A DNA stretch of 64,000 nt, taken from NCBI RefSeq assembly GCF_001636295.1, contig NZ_CP014209.1, positions 1,426,001-1,490,000 on the forward strand, read 5' to 3'. The notes beneath the pieces are model-generated. The model was not told where the DNA came from. It saw only the letters and a list, made by a program, of their open reading frames with translations, and ran no database searches. The position numbers and the translations under genes are program-made. This DNA comes from Isoptericola dokdonensis DS-3 (GTDB taxonomy: Bacteria; Actinomycetota; Actinomycetes; Actinomycetales; Cellulomonadaceae). Shown piece by piece: positions 27,410 through 35,809 of the stretch; positions within the stretch are counted from its first letter, which is position 1, and every line of letters starts with the position of its first letter.

Positions 27410-28447
27410 TCAGACCGGCCGGATCGGCAGGGTCCGGCGCTCGGCGGGCCGGGGGCGGTCGTCCCCGCCGCCGGTCCGGCTCAGGCCCGTGCGCAGCTCG
27501 CGCGGCAGCGAGAACATGAGGTCCTCGGTGGCGGTGCGGACCTCCTCGGGCTCCCCGAACCCGCGGTCGGCGAGCAGGCGCAGCACGTCCTCGACGAGGA
27601 TCTCCGGCACCGACGCCCCGGACGTCACACCGACCGTCGCGGCCCCGGCGAGCCAGGCGTCCTCGACGTCCGCGGCGCGGTCCACCCGGTGCGCGGCGCG
27701 GGCGCCGGCCTGCAGCGCCACCTCCACCAGCCGCACCGAGTTCGACGAGTTCGCGGACCCCACGACGATCACCAGGTCGCACTCGGGCGCCAGCTTCTTC
27801 ACGGCGACCTGCCGGTTCTGGGTGGCGTAGCAGATGTCGTCGCTCGGCGGGTCGGCCAGCAGCGGGAAGCGCTCGCGCAGCCGCCGTACCGTCTCCATCG
27901 TCTCGTCCACCGACAGCGTGGTCTGCGAGACCCACACGACCCGGGCCGGGTCGCGGACCTCCACCCGGTCGGCCTCGTCCGGGGAGCCCACCACCTGCAC
28001 GTGCGCGGGCGCCTCCCCCGCGGTCCCCTCCACCTCCTCGTGACCGTGGTGGCCGATGAGCAGGATGTCGACGTCGTCGCGGGCGAACCGCTGGACCTCC
28101 TTGTGCACCTTCGTCACCAGCGGGCACGTCGCGTCGATCGTGTCGAGGTCCCGGGCGACGGCGGCGTCACGCACCGCGGGCGAGACGCCGTGCGCGGAGA
28201 ACACCAGGCGTGCGCCGCGCGGCACCTCGTCCGTCTCCTCGACGAACACCGCGCCCCGCTCGCGCAACGTCTCCACGACGTGCTTGTTGTGGACGATCTC
28301 CTTGCGCACGTAGACGGGAGCGCCGTACGCCTCGAGCGCCTTCTCGACGGCGACGACGGCGCGGTCGACGCCGGCGCAGTAGCCGCGGGGCGCGGCCAGC
28401 AGCACCCGCCTGGCGCGGTCCGTCCCGGCCGGAAGCGTGTCGGTCAC
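27410..28447 (-). CDS. ispH: 4-hydroxy-3-methylbut-2-enyl diphosphate reductase
   Basis: Last enzyme of the MEP (non-mevalonate) isoprenoid pathway; it makes IPP and DMAPP using a 4Fe-4S cluster. At 345 aa it has the three cluster cysteines in [10 protein letters not shown] (Cys24), [11 protein letters not shown] and [11 protein letters not shown], the HGHEEV histidine motif and the SANSSNS substrate loop. The start is GTG at 28447, placed by a TACACT -10 six bases upstream. A Pro/Arg-rich C-terminal tail of about 25 residues exceeds the usual end. Its 3' end converges with rmuC, 13 bases away. Confidence 0.97.
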   Translation of the reverse strand: MTDTLPAGTDRARRVLLAAPRGYCAGVDRAVVAVEKALEAYGAPVYVRKEIVHNKHVVETLRERGAVFVEETDEVPRGARLVFSAHGVSPAVRDAAVARDLDTIDATCPLVTKVHKEVQRFARDDVDILLIGHHGHEEVEGTAGEAPAHVQVVGSPDEADRVEVRDPARVVWVSQTTLSVDETMETVRRLRERFPLLADPPSDDICYATQNRQVAVKKLAPECDLVIVVGSANSSNSVRLVEVALQAGARAAHRVDRAADVEDAWLAGAATVGVTSGASVPEILVEDVLRLLADRGFGEPEEVRTATEDLMFSLPRELRTGLSRTGGGDDRPRPAERRTLPIRPV

Positions 28448-28453
28448 GCTGCC

Positions 28454-28459
28454 AGTGTA
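28454..28459 (-). promoter_or_regulatory. Leaderless -10 of ispH
   Basis: TACACT, six bases (GGCAGC) before the GTG. A CGGACG -35 may lie 17 bases upstream. Confidence 0.65.
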
Positions 28460-28498
28460 GGAGCGCGTCGGCCGATCGTCCGTGTCGGCGCGGTGCGG

Positions 28499-28504
28499 CA
28501 TGCT
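28499..28504 (+). promoter_or_regulatory. Possible leaderless -10 of xseA
   Basis: CATGCT, seven bases before the GTG at 28512. A weak match that shares the spacing of the neighbouring leaderless genes. Confidence 0.35.
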
Positions 28505-28511
28505 GGACGCC

Positions 28512-29810
28512 GTGACCGATCCGGACCGAGGACCCGACCAGCGCACCGCGCCCGACGCCGACGCCACCGACGTCGCGCTGCCGCTGCCCGAGATGGCGGC
28601 CGACACCACCGCGCACCGCCCGTGGCCCGTGCGGCTGCTCTCGGCGAAGATCCAGGGCTACGTGGCGCGCATGTCGCCGGTGTGGGTCGAGGGGCAGGTC
28701 GTCGAGCACACCTACCGCCGGTCCGCGGGCATGCAGTTCCTCACGCTGCGCGACACCGACGCGGAGGCTTCCCTGCCCGTGCACATGCTCACCCGGGCCT
28801 TCGACGGGCAGCCCGCGCAGCCGCAGGTGGGCGACCACGTCGTCGTGCAGGCCAAGCCGGAGTTCTGGGTGAAGTCGGGCCGGTTGTCGATGCGGGCGTC
28901 CGCGATCCGGCAGGTCGGCGTGGGCGAGCTCCTGGCCCGGATCGACCAGCTCCGCCGCGTGCTCGCCGCCGAGGGCCTGTTCGACCTCGACCGCAAGCGC
29001 CCGCTGCCGTTCCTGCCCGCCGTCGTCGGCCTCGTGTGCGGGCGCGAGTCGAAGGCCGAGCACGACGTCGTGGTCAACGCGCGCGCCCGCTGGCCGCAGG
29101 TGCGGTTCGAGATCCGCGAGGTCGCGGTGCAGGGCGTGGACGCGGTCCGCGAGGTGAGCGCCGCCGTCGCCGAGCTGGACGCCCGCCCCGAGGTCGAGGT
29201 GATCGTCGTGGCGCGCGGCGGCGGCTCCGTGGAGGACCTCCTGCCGTTCAGCAACGAGACGCTGGTGCGGGCCGTCGCGGCGTGTCGGACCCCGCTCGTC
29301 AGCGCGATCGGCCACGAGACCGACACCCCGCTGCTCGACCTCGTCGCCGACCACCGGGCCTCCACCCCGACCGACGCCGCCAAGCGGGTCGTGCCCGACG
29401 TCGGCGAGGAGCGGGCGCGGGTCACCCAGGCCCGGCAGCGCGCCCGGTCGGCGCTGACGGCGCGCGTGGAGCGCGAGCAGCACGGGCTGGACGCGATGCG
29501 CTCCCGCCCGGTGCTCGCCCGGCCGGAGTCGATGGTCGAGGCCCGTGCCCACGACGTCGCCCAGCAGGTGCGGCACGCGCGCCAGCTGGTGCACGCGGCG
29601 CTGCTCACCGCGGCGGGCGACGTCGGCCGGCTCGCCGCCCAGGTGCGGGCACTGTCCCCCGCCTCGACCCTGGAGCGCGGCTACGCCGTGGTGCAGCGCG
29701 CCGACGGCACGGTGGTGCGCGGCGCCGACGACGTCGCGGCGGGCGACGCGGTGCACGTGCGCCTCGCGGCGGGTGCGCTGGACGCGGAGGTCACCGCCGT
29801 CACGTCGTGA
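28512..29810 (+). CDS. xseA: Exodeoxyribonuclease VII large subunit
   Basis: Catalytic subunit of ExoVII, which degrades single-stranded DNA to oligonucleotides, 432 aa. Order: an N-terminal OB-fold ([25 protein letters not shown]), the catalytic domain with [18 protein letters not shown] and [24 protein letters not shown], then a coiled coil and a short C-terminal domain with LERGYAVVQ. The GTG at 28512 fits the leaderless promoter. An ATG at 28500 lies inside the -10. The stop is 12 bases from the convergent ABC-F gene; the small subunit gene is 1.75 kb away. Confidence 0.96.
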   Translation: MTDPDRGPDQRTAPDADATDVALPLPEMAADTTAHRPWPVRLLSAKIQGYVARMSPVWVEGQVVEHTYRRSAGMQFLTLRDTDAEASLPVHMLTRAFDGQPAQPQVGDHVVVQAKPEFWVKSGRLSMRASAIRQVGVGELLARIDQLRRVLAAEGLFDLDRKRPLPFLPAVVGLVCGRESKAEHDVVVNARARWPQVRFEIREVAVQGVDAVREVSAAVAELDARPEVEVIVVARGGGSVEDLLPFSNETLVRAVAACRTPLVSAIGHETDTPLLDLVADHRASTPTDAAKRVVPDVGEERARVTQARQRARSALTARVEREQHGLDAMRSRPVLARPESMVEARAHDVAQQVRHARQLVHAALLTAAGDVGRLAAQVRALSPASTLERGYAVVQRADGTVVRGADDVAAGDAVHVRLAAGALDAEVTAVTS

Positions 29811-29822
29811 CGCGGGGTGACG

Positions 29823-31442
29823 TCAGCGGGCGCGGGCCACCCGGCCCTCGTCCCAGACCGCCTCGGGGGTCTCGCGGACCGTGCCGTCGGCGCCGAACAC
29901 GAGGAACCGGTCGAACCCGCGGGCGAACCAGCGGTCGTGGGTGACGGCGAGCACGGTGCCGTCGAACGCCTCCAGGCCCTCCTGCAGCGCCTCGGCGCTC
30001 TCCAGGTCGAGGTTGTCCGTCGGCTCGTCGAGCAGCAACGCCGTGCAGCCGGACAGCTCCAGCAGCAGCACCTGGAACCGCGCCTGCTGCCCGCCGGAGA
30101 GCCGGTCGAACGGCCGCTCGGCCGCCTGCTGGAGCTCGTAGCGGCGCAGCACGGACATCGCGGCACCCCGGTCCTTCGCGTGGTCGGCCCACAGGATGTC
30201 CAGCAGGGTGCGGCCCACCAGCTCGGGGTGGGCGTGCGTCTGGGCGAAGTGGCCCACCACGACCCGCGCCCCGAGCCGCGCGGACCCGGTGTGCGCGACG
30301 TCCTGGCCGGCGAGCAGCCGCAGGAAGTGCGACTTGCCCGAACCGTTCGACCCGAGGACGGCGACCCGCTCGCCGTAGAACACCTCCAGGTCGAACGGCT
30401 TCATCAGGCCCGTGAGCTCCAGCGCCTCGCAGGTGATGGCGCGGGTGCCCGTCCGGCCGCCGCGCAGGCGCATCCGGATGTCCTGCTCGCGGGGCGGCTC
30501 CGGCGGCGGGCCGGCCTCCTCGAACTTGCGCAGGCGCGTCTGGGCGGCCCGGTAGCGCGAGGCCATGTCCGGGCTGCTCGCCGCCTGGGCCCGCAGGGTC
30601 AGCACCAGCTTCTTCAGCTGGGCGTGCTTCTCGTCCCAGCGACGGCGCAGCTCCTCGAAGCGGGCGAACCGTTCTCGGCGCGCGTCATGGAAGGTCGCGA
30701 ACCCGCCGCCGTGCACCCAGGCGTCGGAGCCCGACGGCCCCGGCTCGAGCGCCACGATCCGGTCCGCGACCCGGGACAGCAGCTCGCGGTCGTGCGAGAC
30801 GAAGAGCACCGTCTTGCGGGTGGCGAGCAGCTGCTCCTCCAGCCAGCGCTTGCCGGGCACGTCGAGGTAGTTGTCCGGCTCGTCGAGGAGCAGCACCTCG
30901 TCGGGGCCGCGGAGCAGCGCCTCCAGCACCAGCCGCTTCTGCTCGCCGCCGGACAGGGTGCGCACCTCGCGCCACTGCGCCTGCTCGAACGGCACCCCCA
31001 GGGCCGCCATGGTGCAGACGTCCCACGTCGTCTCGAAGTCGTACCCGTGCACCTCTGCCCAGTCCGCGAGCGCCTGCGCGTACGCCATCTGGGCAGGTTC
31101 GTCGTCGATCTCCATGACGGCGGTCTCGGCGTCCTCCAGCGCGCGGGCGGCCTCCCTCACCGGGGTCGGCGAGACCGAGGCGAGGAGCTGGCGCACGGTG
31201 GTGGCGTCCCGGACGGAGCCGACGAACTGCGGCATGACGCCGAGCCCGCCGCTGACGGTGACCGTCCCGGCGTCGGGCCGCAGGCTTCCGATGACGAGGC
31301 GCAGCAGGGTGGTCTTGCCGGCGCCGTTGGGGCCGACGAGCGCGGTGGCGCTGCCCTCACCGACGCGGAACGAGACGTCGTCGAGCAGCGTGCGACCGTC
31401 GGGCAGCACGTACTCGACGTGCGCCACCTCCAGATGACCCAT
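29823..31442 (-). CDS. ABC-F family ATPase (ribosome-associated type)
   Basis: Soluble double-ABC protein without membrane domains, 539 aa. ABC-F proteins act on ribosomes in translation or antibiotic protection. Domain 1 has GPNGAGKTT, signature LSGGEQKRL and [11 protein letters not shown]. Domain 2 has GSNGSGKSH with His in place of Thr, signature LSGGQQARF and [11 protein letters not shown]. The linker between them is helical and charged (about residues 245-300, [16 protein letters not shown]). The ATG at 31442 has a GACCCT box six bases upstream. Not assignable to a specific resistance type. Confidence 0.92.
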   Translation of the reverse strand: MGHLEVAHVEYVLPDGRTLLDDVSFRVGEGSATALVGPNGAGKTTLLRLVIGSLRPDAGTVTVSGGLGVMPQFVGSVRDATTVRQLLASVSPTPVREAARALEDAETAVMEIDDEPAQMAYAQALADWAEVHGYDFETTWDVCTMAALGVPFEQAQWREVRTLSGGEQKRLVLEALLRGPDEVLLLDEPDNYLDVPGKRWLEEQLLATRKTVLFVSHDRELLSRVADRIVALEPGPSGSDAWVHGGGFATFHDARRERFARFEELRRRWDEKHAQLKKLVLTLRAQAASSPDMASRYRAAQTRLRKFEEAGPPPEPPREQDIRMRLRGGRTGTRAITCEALELTGLMKPFDLEVFYGERVAVLGSNGSGKSHFLRLLAGQDVAHTGSARLGARVVVGHFAQTHAHPELVGRTLLDILWADHAKDRGAAMSVLRRYELQQAAERPFDRLSGGQQARFQVLLLELSGCTALLLDEPTDNLDLESAEALQEGLEAFDGTVLAVTHDRWFARGFDRFLVFGADGTVRETPEAVWDEGRVARAR

Positions 31443-31448
31443 GGGGCG

Positions 31449-31454
31449 AGGGTC
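31449..31454 (-). promoter_or_regulatory. Possible leaderless -10 of ABC-F gene
   Basis: GACCCT, six bases before the ATG. The first base departs from T, but position and final T fit the pattern. Confidence 0.35.
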
Positions 31455-31551
31455 GCACGGCCGCCGGTGCCGGGTCGACGCCTTTGGTGCCGGTGTGACG
31501 GGCGGCACCGCGGCGCGGCGAGACGGTTCGGCCGGTGTCGGCACGGTGCGG

Positions 31552-31557
31552 TTGACT
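31552..31557 (+). promoter_or_regulatory. Possible leaderless -10 of xseB operon
   Basis: TTGACT, six bases (GTCCTC) before the GTG at 31564. The second base departs from A. Confidence 0.4.
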
Positions 31558-31563
31558 GTCCTC

Positions 31564-31803
31564 GTGACCGACGAGACGCCGAACACCGACGTGTCCGCCC
31601 TCGGCTACGAGGAGGCCCGCGACGAGCTGGTCCAGGTGGTCGCCCGCCTGGAGGCCGGGGGCGAGCCCCTGGAGGACTCCCTCGCGCTGTGGGAGCGGGG
31701 CGAGGCGCTCGCCGCGCGCTGCCAGCAGTGGCTCGACGGCGCCCGGGAGCGGCTGGCCGCGGCCCAGGCGGGGGCGAGCACCGACGACGGCGAGGACGAC
31801 TGA
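31564..31803 (+). CDS. xseB: Exodeoxyribonuclease VII small subunit
   Basis: Small subunit of ExoVII, 79 aa, a helical hairpin that binds the XseA coiled coil. It shows [20 protein letters not shown], then [18 protein letters not shown], the classic XseB core. A short acidic tail ends in DDGEDD. The GTG at 31564 is the start; a longer frame back to 31441 has no family similarity. The stop overlaps the ATG of the kinase gene by one base, so it leads a three-gene operon. Confidence 0.94.
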   Translation: MTDETPNTDVSALGYEEARDELVQVVARLEAGGEPLEDSLALWERGEALAARCQQWLDGARERLAAAQAGASTDDGEDD

Positions 31804-32726
31804 TGCCCGCGCACGTCCTCGCGGTCGGCGAGGCGCTGGTGGACGTCGTGCGGGGTCGTGACGGCTCGGTCGCCGAGCACCCCGGCGGATCGCCGGCGAA
31901 CGTCGCCCTCACCCTCGGCCGGCTGGGCCGGGACGCCCGGCTGGCGACGTGGCTGGGCACGGACGAGCGCGGTGACACGGTGCGCGCCTGGCTCGCCGGA
32001 TCGGGCGTGACGACGACGCCGGGCAGCGACGCCGCGCCGGTCACCTCGGTGGCGCGGGCGACGCTGGACGCGTCCGGCGCCGCGACGTACGAGTTCGACC
32101 TGGACTGGCGGGTGCCCGCCGGTGCCGCCGCCGCGGCGGACACCCTGGCGGTGCACACCGGGTCCGTGGCGGCCACGCTGGAGCCGGGCGCGTCGCAGGT
32201 GCGCGCGCTGGTCGAGGCGGCCCGGGCGACCGCGACCGTCACCTACGACCCCAACGCCCGCCCCGCCCTCATGGGCGACCCCGCGGACGCCCGCGGCCCG
32301 GTCGAGGCGCTCGTGCGGCTCGCCGACGTCGTCAAGGTCAGCGACGAGGACCTCGGGTGGTTGTCCGACGGCGCGGCCCCGCTGGACGTCGCCCGCCGGT
32401 GGGTCCACGAGCTGGGCGTGCCGCTGGTCGTGGTCACGTTCGGCGGGGAGGGTGCCACGGCCGTCACCACGCAGGGCGAGGTCCACGTGCCGTCGGTGCC
32501 GGTGAGCGTCGTCGACACGGTCGGTGCCGGGGACTCCTTCATGGGCGCGCTCCTGGACGGGCTGTGGCGCGCCGACCTGCTGGGCGCGGACCGCCGGGCG
32601 GCCCTGCGCGGGATCGACCACGCCACCGTCGAGAACCTGCTGTCACGGTGCGTGGCCGTGGCAGCCGTCACCGTCTCCCGCGCCGGGGCGAACCCGCCGT
32701 GGGCGACCGAGCTGGAGGACGCATGA
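31803..32726 (+). CDS. PfkB family carbohydrate kinase (fructokinase-like)
   Basis: ATP-dependent sugar kinase of the ribokinase family, 307 aa. N-terminal signature PGGSPANVALTLGRLG around residues 28-43. C-terminal PfkB signature DTVGAGDSFMGALLDGL near 235-251 with the catalytic Asp in GAGD. It most resembles bacterial fructokinases, but the sugar is not certain. Coupled to xseB (TGATG) and to the carbonic anhydrase gene (ATGA). Confidence 0.92.
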   Translation: MPAHVLAVGEALVDVVRGRDGSVAEHPGGSPANVALTLGRLGRDARLATWLGTDERGDTVRAWLAGSGVTTTPGSDAAPVTSVARATLDASGAATYEFDLDWRVPAGAAAAADTLAVHTGSVAATLEPGASQVRALVEAARATATVTYDPNARPALMGDPADARGPVEALVRLADVVKVSDEDLGWLSDGAAPLDVARRWVHELGVPLVVVTFGGEGATAVTTQGEVHVPSVPVSVVDTVGAGDSFMGALLDGLWRADLLGADRRAALRGIDHATVENLLSRCVAVAAVTVSRAGANPPWATELEDA

Positions 32727-33376
32727 CCACCCCCACCGAGGCCTGGGCCGCGCTGCGCGCCGGCAACGACCGCTTCGTCGCCGACGCACCGATCCACCCG
32801 TCCCAGGGCGCCGCCCGTCGTCGCGAGCTCGCGGCCGCGCAGCACCCGCACACCGTGCTGTTCGGCTGCTCGGACTCCCGCGTCGCCGCGGAGATCGTCT
32901 TCGACCAGGGTCTCGGCGACCTGTTCGTGGTGCGCACGGCCGGGCACGTCGTGGACACCACGGTGCTGGGCTCCATCGAGTACGGCGTCGAGGTGCTCGG
33001 CGCCCCGCTGATCGTGGTGCTCGGCCACGACTCGTGCGGCGCGGTCGCGGCGACGGCGAACACGCTGCGCACGGGCGAGCAGCCGCCCGGCTTCGTGCGG
33101 GCGGTCGTCGACAAGGTGATCCCGTCGATCGCGCACCTCGCCGGCTCCGCGGACGCCGGCTCGACGGAGGACACCGCGAGCGGGCCGTTCGCCGACCGGC
33201 TCCGCACCGCCCACGTCCGCCACACCGTCGGCCTGCTGCGCGGGTACTCCGCCGCGCTCGACCAGGCCGTCACCGACGGGCGCGTCGCGATCGTGGGCGT
33301 CGAGTACGACCTTCAGGACGGCTCCGCCCGCCTCGTCGAGGTCGCCGGCGACGTCGGCGAGCAGCCGCTGTCCTGA
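32723..33376 (+). CDS. Beta-class carbonic anhydrase
   Basis: Converts CO2 and water to bicarbonate and a proton, 217 aa. The zinc ligands are visible: Cys49 and Asp51 in CSDSR, then His102 and Cys105 in GHDSCGA, with the Asp51-Arg53 dyad. It supplies bicarbonate for carboxylations. Last gene of the xseB operon, followed by a strong terminator. Coupled to the kinase by an ATGA overlap. Confidence 0.95.
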   Translation: MTTPTEAWAALRAGNDRFVADAPIHPSQGAARRRELAAAQHPHTVLFGCSDSRVAAEIVFDQGLGDLFVVRTAGHVVDTTVLGSIEYGVEVLGAPLIVVLGHDSCGAVAATANTLRTGEQPPGFVRAVVDKVIPSIAHLAGSADAGSTEDTASGPFADRLRTAHVRHTVGLLRGYSAALDQAVTDGRVAIVGVEYDLQDGSARLVEVAGDVGEQPLS

Positions 33377-33390
33377 CGTCCCTCGCCCGG

Positions 33391-33424
33391 GCGGCCCGGA
33401 CCCCTCGGCGGGGATCCGGGCCGC
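33391..33424 (+). terminator. Terminator of xseB-kinase-carbonic anhydrase operon
   Basis: 10-bp perfect outer stem (33391-33400 with 33415-33424) plus an inner CCCC/GGGG stem with one bulge, 14 bases after the stop. Confidence 0.75.
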
Positions 33425-33427
33425 TCG

Positions 33428-33443
33428 CGTGACACCTCTCACA
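33428..33443. promoter_or_regulatory. CRP/GlxR-type site upstream of fumC
   Basis: CGTGA-N6-TCACA matches 9 of 10 key bases of the CRP-type dyad. Its centre is about 43 bases before the predicted leaderless start of fumC, a usual activator position. Confidence 0.55.
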
Positions 33444-33466
33444 CCGTCCCCGCTCCTGGCGTGCGG

Positions 33467-33472
33467 CACGAT
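33467..33472 (+). promoter_or_regulatory. Leaderless -10 of fumC
   Basis: CACGAT, six bases (GGACGC) before the ATG at 33479. Confidence 0.45.
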
Positions 33473-33478
33473 GGACGC

Positions 33479-34912
33479 ATGACTTCTGACACCGTCGTCC
33501 CCGGCGCCGACGCGCCCGAGGCCGAGTACCGCATCGAGCACGACACGATGGGTGAGGTCCGCGTCCCGGCCCAGGCCCTGTACCGCGCCCAGACGCAGCG
33601 CGCGGTCGAGAACTTCCCCATCTCGGGCACCCCCCTCGAGCGCGGCCACATCGAGGCCCTCGCCCGGGTGAAGAAGGCCGCGGCGCGCGCCAACGCCGAG
33701 CTGGGCGTGCTCGACCAGGACGTCGCGGCCGCCATCGTCGCCGCCGCCGACGAGGTCGCCTCCGGAGCCCTGGACGCCCACTTCCCCGTCGACGTGTTCC
33801 AGACCGGTTCGGGCACCTCGTCGAACATGAACACCAACGAGGTCCTCGCGACCCTCGCCACGCGCTCGCTGGGCAAGGACGTCCACCCGAACGACCACGT
33901 CAACGCCTCGCAGTCGTCCAACGACGTGTTCCCGACCTCGGTGCACGTCGCCGCCACCGCCGGCGTCGTCCGTGACCTCGTGCCCGCCCTGGAGCACCTC
34001 GCCGCGTCGCTCGGCGCGAAGGCCGACGAGTACGCGACCGTCGTGAAGTCGGGCCGCACCCACCTCATGGACGCCACCCCGGTGACGCTCGGCCAGGAGT
34101 TCGGCGGGTACGCCGCCGCGATCCGCTACGGCATCGAGCGCCTGCAGGCCGCGCTCCCCCGCGCCGCCGAGGTCCCGCTGGGCGGCACCGCCGTCGGCAC
34201 CGGCATCAACACCCCCGCCGGGTTCCCGCAGCGCGTCATCGAGCTGCTGCGCGAGGACACCGGCCTGCCCCTGACCGAGGCCCGCGACCACTTCGAGGCG
34301 CAGTCGGCCCGCGACGGCCTCGTCGAGCTGTCCGGCGCGCTGCGCACCATCGCGGTGTCGCTCACCAAGATCTGCAACGACCTGCGCTGGATGGGCTCCG
34401 GCCCCAACACCGGCCTGGGCGAGATCTTCATCCCCGACCTGCAGCCGGGATCCTCGATCATGCCGGGCAAGGTCAACCCCGTCATCCCCGAGGCCGTGCT
34501 CATGGTCGCGGCCCGCGTCGTCGGCAACGACGCGACCGTCGCCTGGGCCGGTGCGAGCGGCTCGTTCGAGCTCAACGTGCAGATCCCCGTCATCGCGCAG
34601 GGCGTCCTGGAGTCGATCCGCCTGCTCGCGAACGCCTCGCGCGTCCTCGCGGACAAGACGGTCGACGGGATCACGGCGAACGTCGACAAGGCCCGCGCCT
34701 TCGCGGAGTCCTCCCCCTCGATCGTCACCCCGCTGAACCGCGTCATCGGCTACGAGGCCGCGGCGAAGGTCGCCAAGCACTCCGTCAAGCAGGGCCTCAC
34801 CGTGCGCGAGGCCGTGATCGACCTGGGCTTCGTGGAGCGCGGCGAGGTCACCGAGGCGCAGCTCGACGAGGCGCTCGACGTGCTGTCGATGACGCGGCCG
34901 CCGCAGGCCTGA
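33479..34912 (+). CDS. fumC: Class II fumarate hydratase
   Basis: TCA-cycle enzyme converting fumarate to malate without a metal, 477 aa. Conserved blocks: [26 protein letters not shown], the active-site [18 protein letters not shown] and the signature loop [15 protein letters not shown]. These fit FumC better than aspartase. The ATG at 33479 is placed by the promoter six bases upstream; an upstream GTG at 33461 would add six residues. It stands alone between two operons, with a CRP-type site before it. Confidence 0.96.
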   Translation: MTSDTVVPGADAPEAEYRIEHDTMGEVRVPAQALYRAQTQRAVENFPISGTPLERGHIEALARVKKAAARANAELGVLDQDVAAAIVAAADEVASGALDAHFPVDVFQTGSGTSSNMNTNEVLATLATRSLGKDVHPNDHVNASQSSNDVFPTSVHVAATAGVVRDLVPALEHLAASLGAKADEYATVVKSGRTHLMDATPVTLGQEFGGYAAAIRYGIERLQAALPRAAEVPLGGTAVGTGINTPAGFPQRVIELLREDTGLPLTEARDHFEAQSARDGLVELSGALRTIAVSLTKICNDLRWMGSGPNTGLGEIFIPDLQPGSSIMPGKVNPVIPEAVLMVAARVVGNDATVAWAGASGSFELNVQIPVIAQGVLESIRLLANASRVLADKTVDGITANVDKARAFAESSPSIVTPLNRVIGYEAAAKVAKHSVKQGLTVREAVIDLGFVERGEVTEAQLDEALDVLSMTRPPQA

Positions 34913-34925
34913 GCTCGTCCGTGCC

Positions 34926-35015
34926 GTGGTGGGGTTGCCCGGGCGCCGTCGCGCTCACGGTCGCTGCGCGACCTGCGCTTTCCGTCTGACGACGGCGCCC
35001 GGGCAACCCCACCAC
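34926..35015. repeat. 90-bp palindromic element, REP/MITE-like
   Basis: A perfect 26-bp inverted repeat (34926-34951 with 34990-35015) encloses 38 bases that contain their own GGTCGC/GCGACC stem. It starts 14 bases after the fumC stop. It could be the fumC terminator or a dispersed palindromic repeat. This and the next features fill the 340-base gap between fumC and marR. Confidence 0.75.
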
Positions 35016-35056
35016 AGCACTCACAGGTGACCTGGGTCTCAGCGGGCGGACAACCC

Positions 35057-35075
35057 TTTGGTAAGCCTTACCTCA
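35057..35075. promoter_or_regulatory. DtxR/IdeR iron box
   Basis: 19-bp dyad TTTGGTAAGCCTTACCTCA matches 15 of 19 positions of the DtxR/IdeR consensus, including both GGT/ACC arms. It overlaps the -35 of a plus-strand promoter whose -10 is TAGTGT at 35081-35086 (spacer 16 from TTGGTA at 35059-35064). Confidence 0.75.
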
Positions 35076-35091
35076 CCTGCTAGTGTCGGGA

Positions 35092-35157
35092 TCAAGCGAA
35101 AGGCGCGCTGCCGGTGCGCGGGGCTGGGGGGTTCCACGAGGCAGCGCGTCTTTTCGC
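35092..35157 (+). ncRNA. Candidate iron-regulated small RNA
   Basis: Transcription from the iron-box promoter would start near 35092. The RNA would fold into a long hairpin: GCGAAAGG plus CGCGCTGCC (35096-35112) pairs with GGCAGCGCG, a bulged T and CTTTTCGC (35140-35157), about 17 pairs. A U run lies in the right arm. No protein gene follows on this strand before marR, which is antisense. This is inferred from the sequence only; it may instead be a remnant promoter of a lost iron gene. Confidence 0.4.
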
Positions 35158-35252
35158 ATTCCCGGCACCTTGCCGGCCGAGGTCCCGACAGGAGCGCCCC
35201 GGAGCGAGGGTCCCGGCACGTCATCCCGCAGGCCTGCCGAGCGCCCTGCCGG

Positions 35253-35741
35253 TCAGTAGTCGACGGGGTCCAGGCGGTGCAGCACGACGGCGAGCAGGCG
35301 GCCGAGCTCGGCCCGCTGGGTCTCGTCGAGGTCGGCCAGCGCGTCACGCTCCCGGTCGACCTGGCGGGGGAACGCCTCGTCGACGAGTCGCTCCCCCGCC
35401 GCCGTGAGGGCGACGACGACCCCGCGGCGGTCGCGCTCCGGCACAGTCCGCTCCACCAGGCCCGCCCGGGCGAGGCGGTCGAGGCGCTTCGTGATGGAGG
35501 CCCCCGGCGCGCCGGTCATCGTCGTGATCTCGCCCGCACGCAGCGGCCGGCCCGCGCGGCGCAGCGCGGTGAGCAGGTCCAGCTCGGGCCGCGTGAGGTC
35601 GCGGCCCGCCAGGTCCGCCTCGGTCGCCGCGTCCAGCAGCGCCGCGATGCGCCGCACCCGGGCGCCGACCTCGGCCGGCGCGGTGTCGACGCCGGGGAGC
35701 CGCTCCGCCCACTGCACCCGCACCCGCTCGATGTAGTCCAC
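35253..35741 (-). CDS. MarR family transcriptional regulator
   Basis: Dimeric winged-helix repressor, 162 aa. The DNA-binding part is LTRPELDLLTALRRAGRPLRAGEI, then TGAPGASITKRLDRLARAGLVER and the wing with RDRRGVVVALTAAG. Helices at both ends form the dimer. Divergent from the FUSC exporter gene, with a dyad between, so it likely controls that exporter and itself in response to an aromatic or lipophilic compound. The start is GTG at 35741 with TATGCT six bases upstream. Confidence 0.93.
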   Translation of the reverse strand: MDYIERVRVQWAERLPGVDTAPAEVGARVRRIAALLDAATEADLAGRDLTRPELDLLTALRRAGRPLRAGEITTMTGAPGASITKRLDRLARAGLVERTVPERDRRGVVVALTAAGERLVDEAFPRQVDRERDALADLDETQRAELGRLLAVVLHRLDPVDY

Positions 35742-35747
35742 GCGCCC

Positions 35748-35753
35748 AGCATA
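35748..35753 (-). promoter_or_regulatory. Leaderless -10 of marR gene
   Basis: TATGCT, six bases (GGGCGC) before the GTG. A good match to TANNNT. Confidence 0.6.
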
Positions 35754-35767
35754 GGTGTGACGACCGC

Positions 35768-35800
35768 GATAGTTTCCTGATGTTTTACTCGTGAACTATC
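35768..35800. promoter_or_regulatory. Candidate MarR operator
   Basis: GATAGTT (35768-35774) and AACTATC (35794-35800) form a perfect 7-bp inverted pair with a 19-bp spacer. It lies between the two divergent genes, in an A/T-rich patch, and covers the -10 of the FUSC gene. Confidence 0.55.
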
Positions 35801-35802
35801 AT
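35797..35802 (+). promoter_or_regulatory. Leaderless -10 of FUSC gene
   Basis: TATCAT, seven bases before the ATG at 35810; it overlaps the right arm of the candidate MarR operator. Confidence 0.55.
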
Positions 35803-35809
35803 CGAGGCG

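Noticed and set aside
27096..28127. Minus-strand frame covering the end of rmuC and most of ispH
   Set aside because: It is another frame over two well-supported genes; its product is a Gly/Arg/Ala mix without motifs.
34926..35015. Insertion sequence with inverted ends
   Set aside because: Only 38 bases lie between the arms, with no transposase and no flanking target duplication visible.
35058..35780. Plus-strand protein starting in the iron box region
   Set aside because: It would start inside the repressor site and run antisense through marR with low-complexity sequence. No ribosome site is present.
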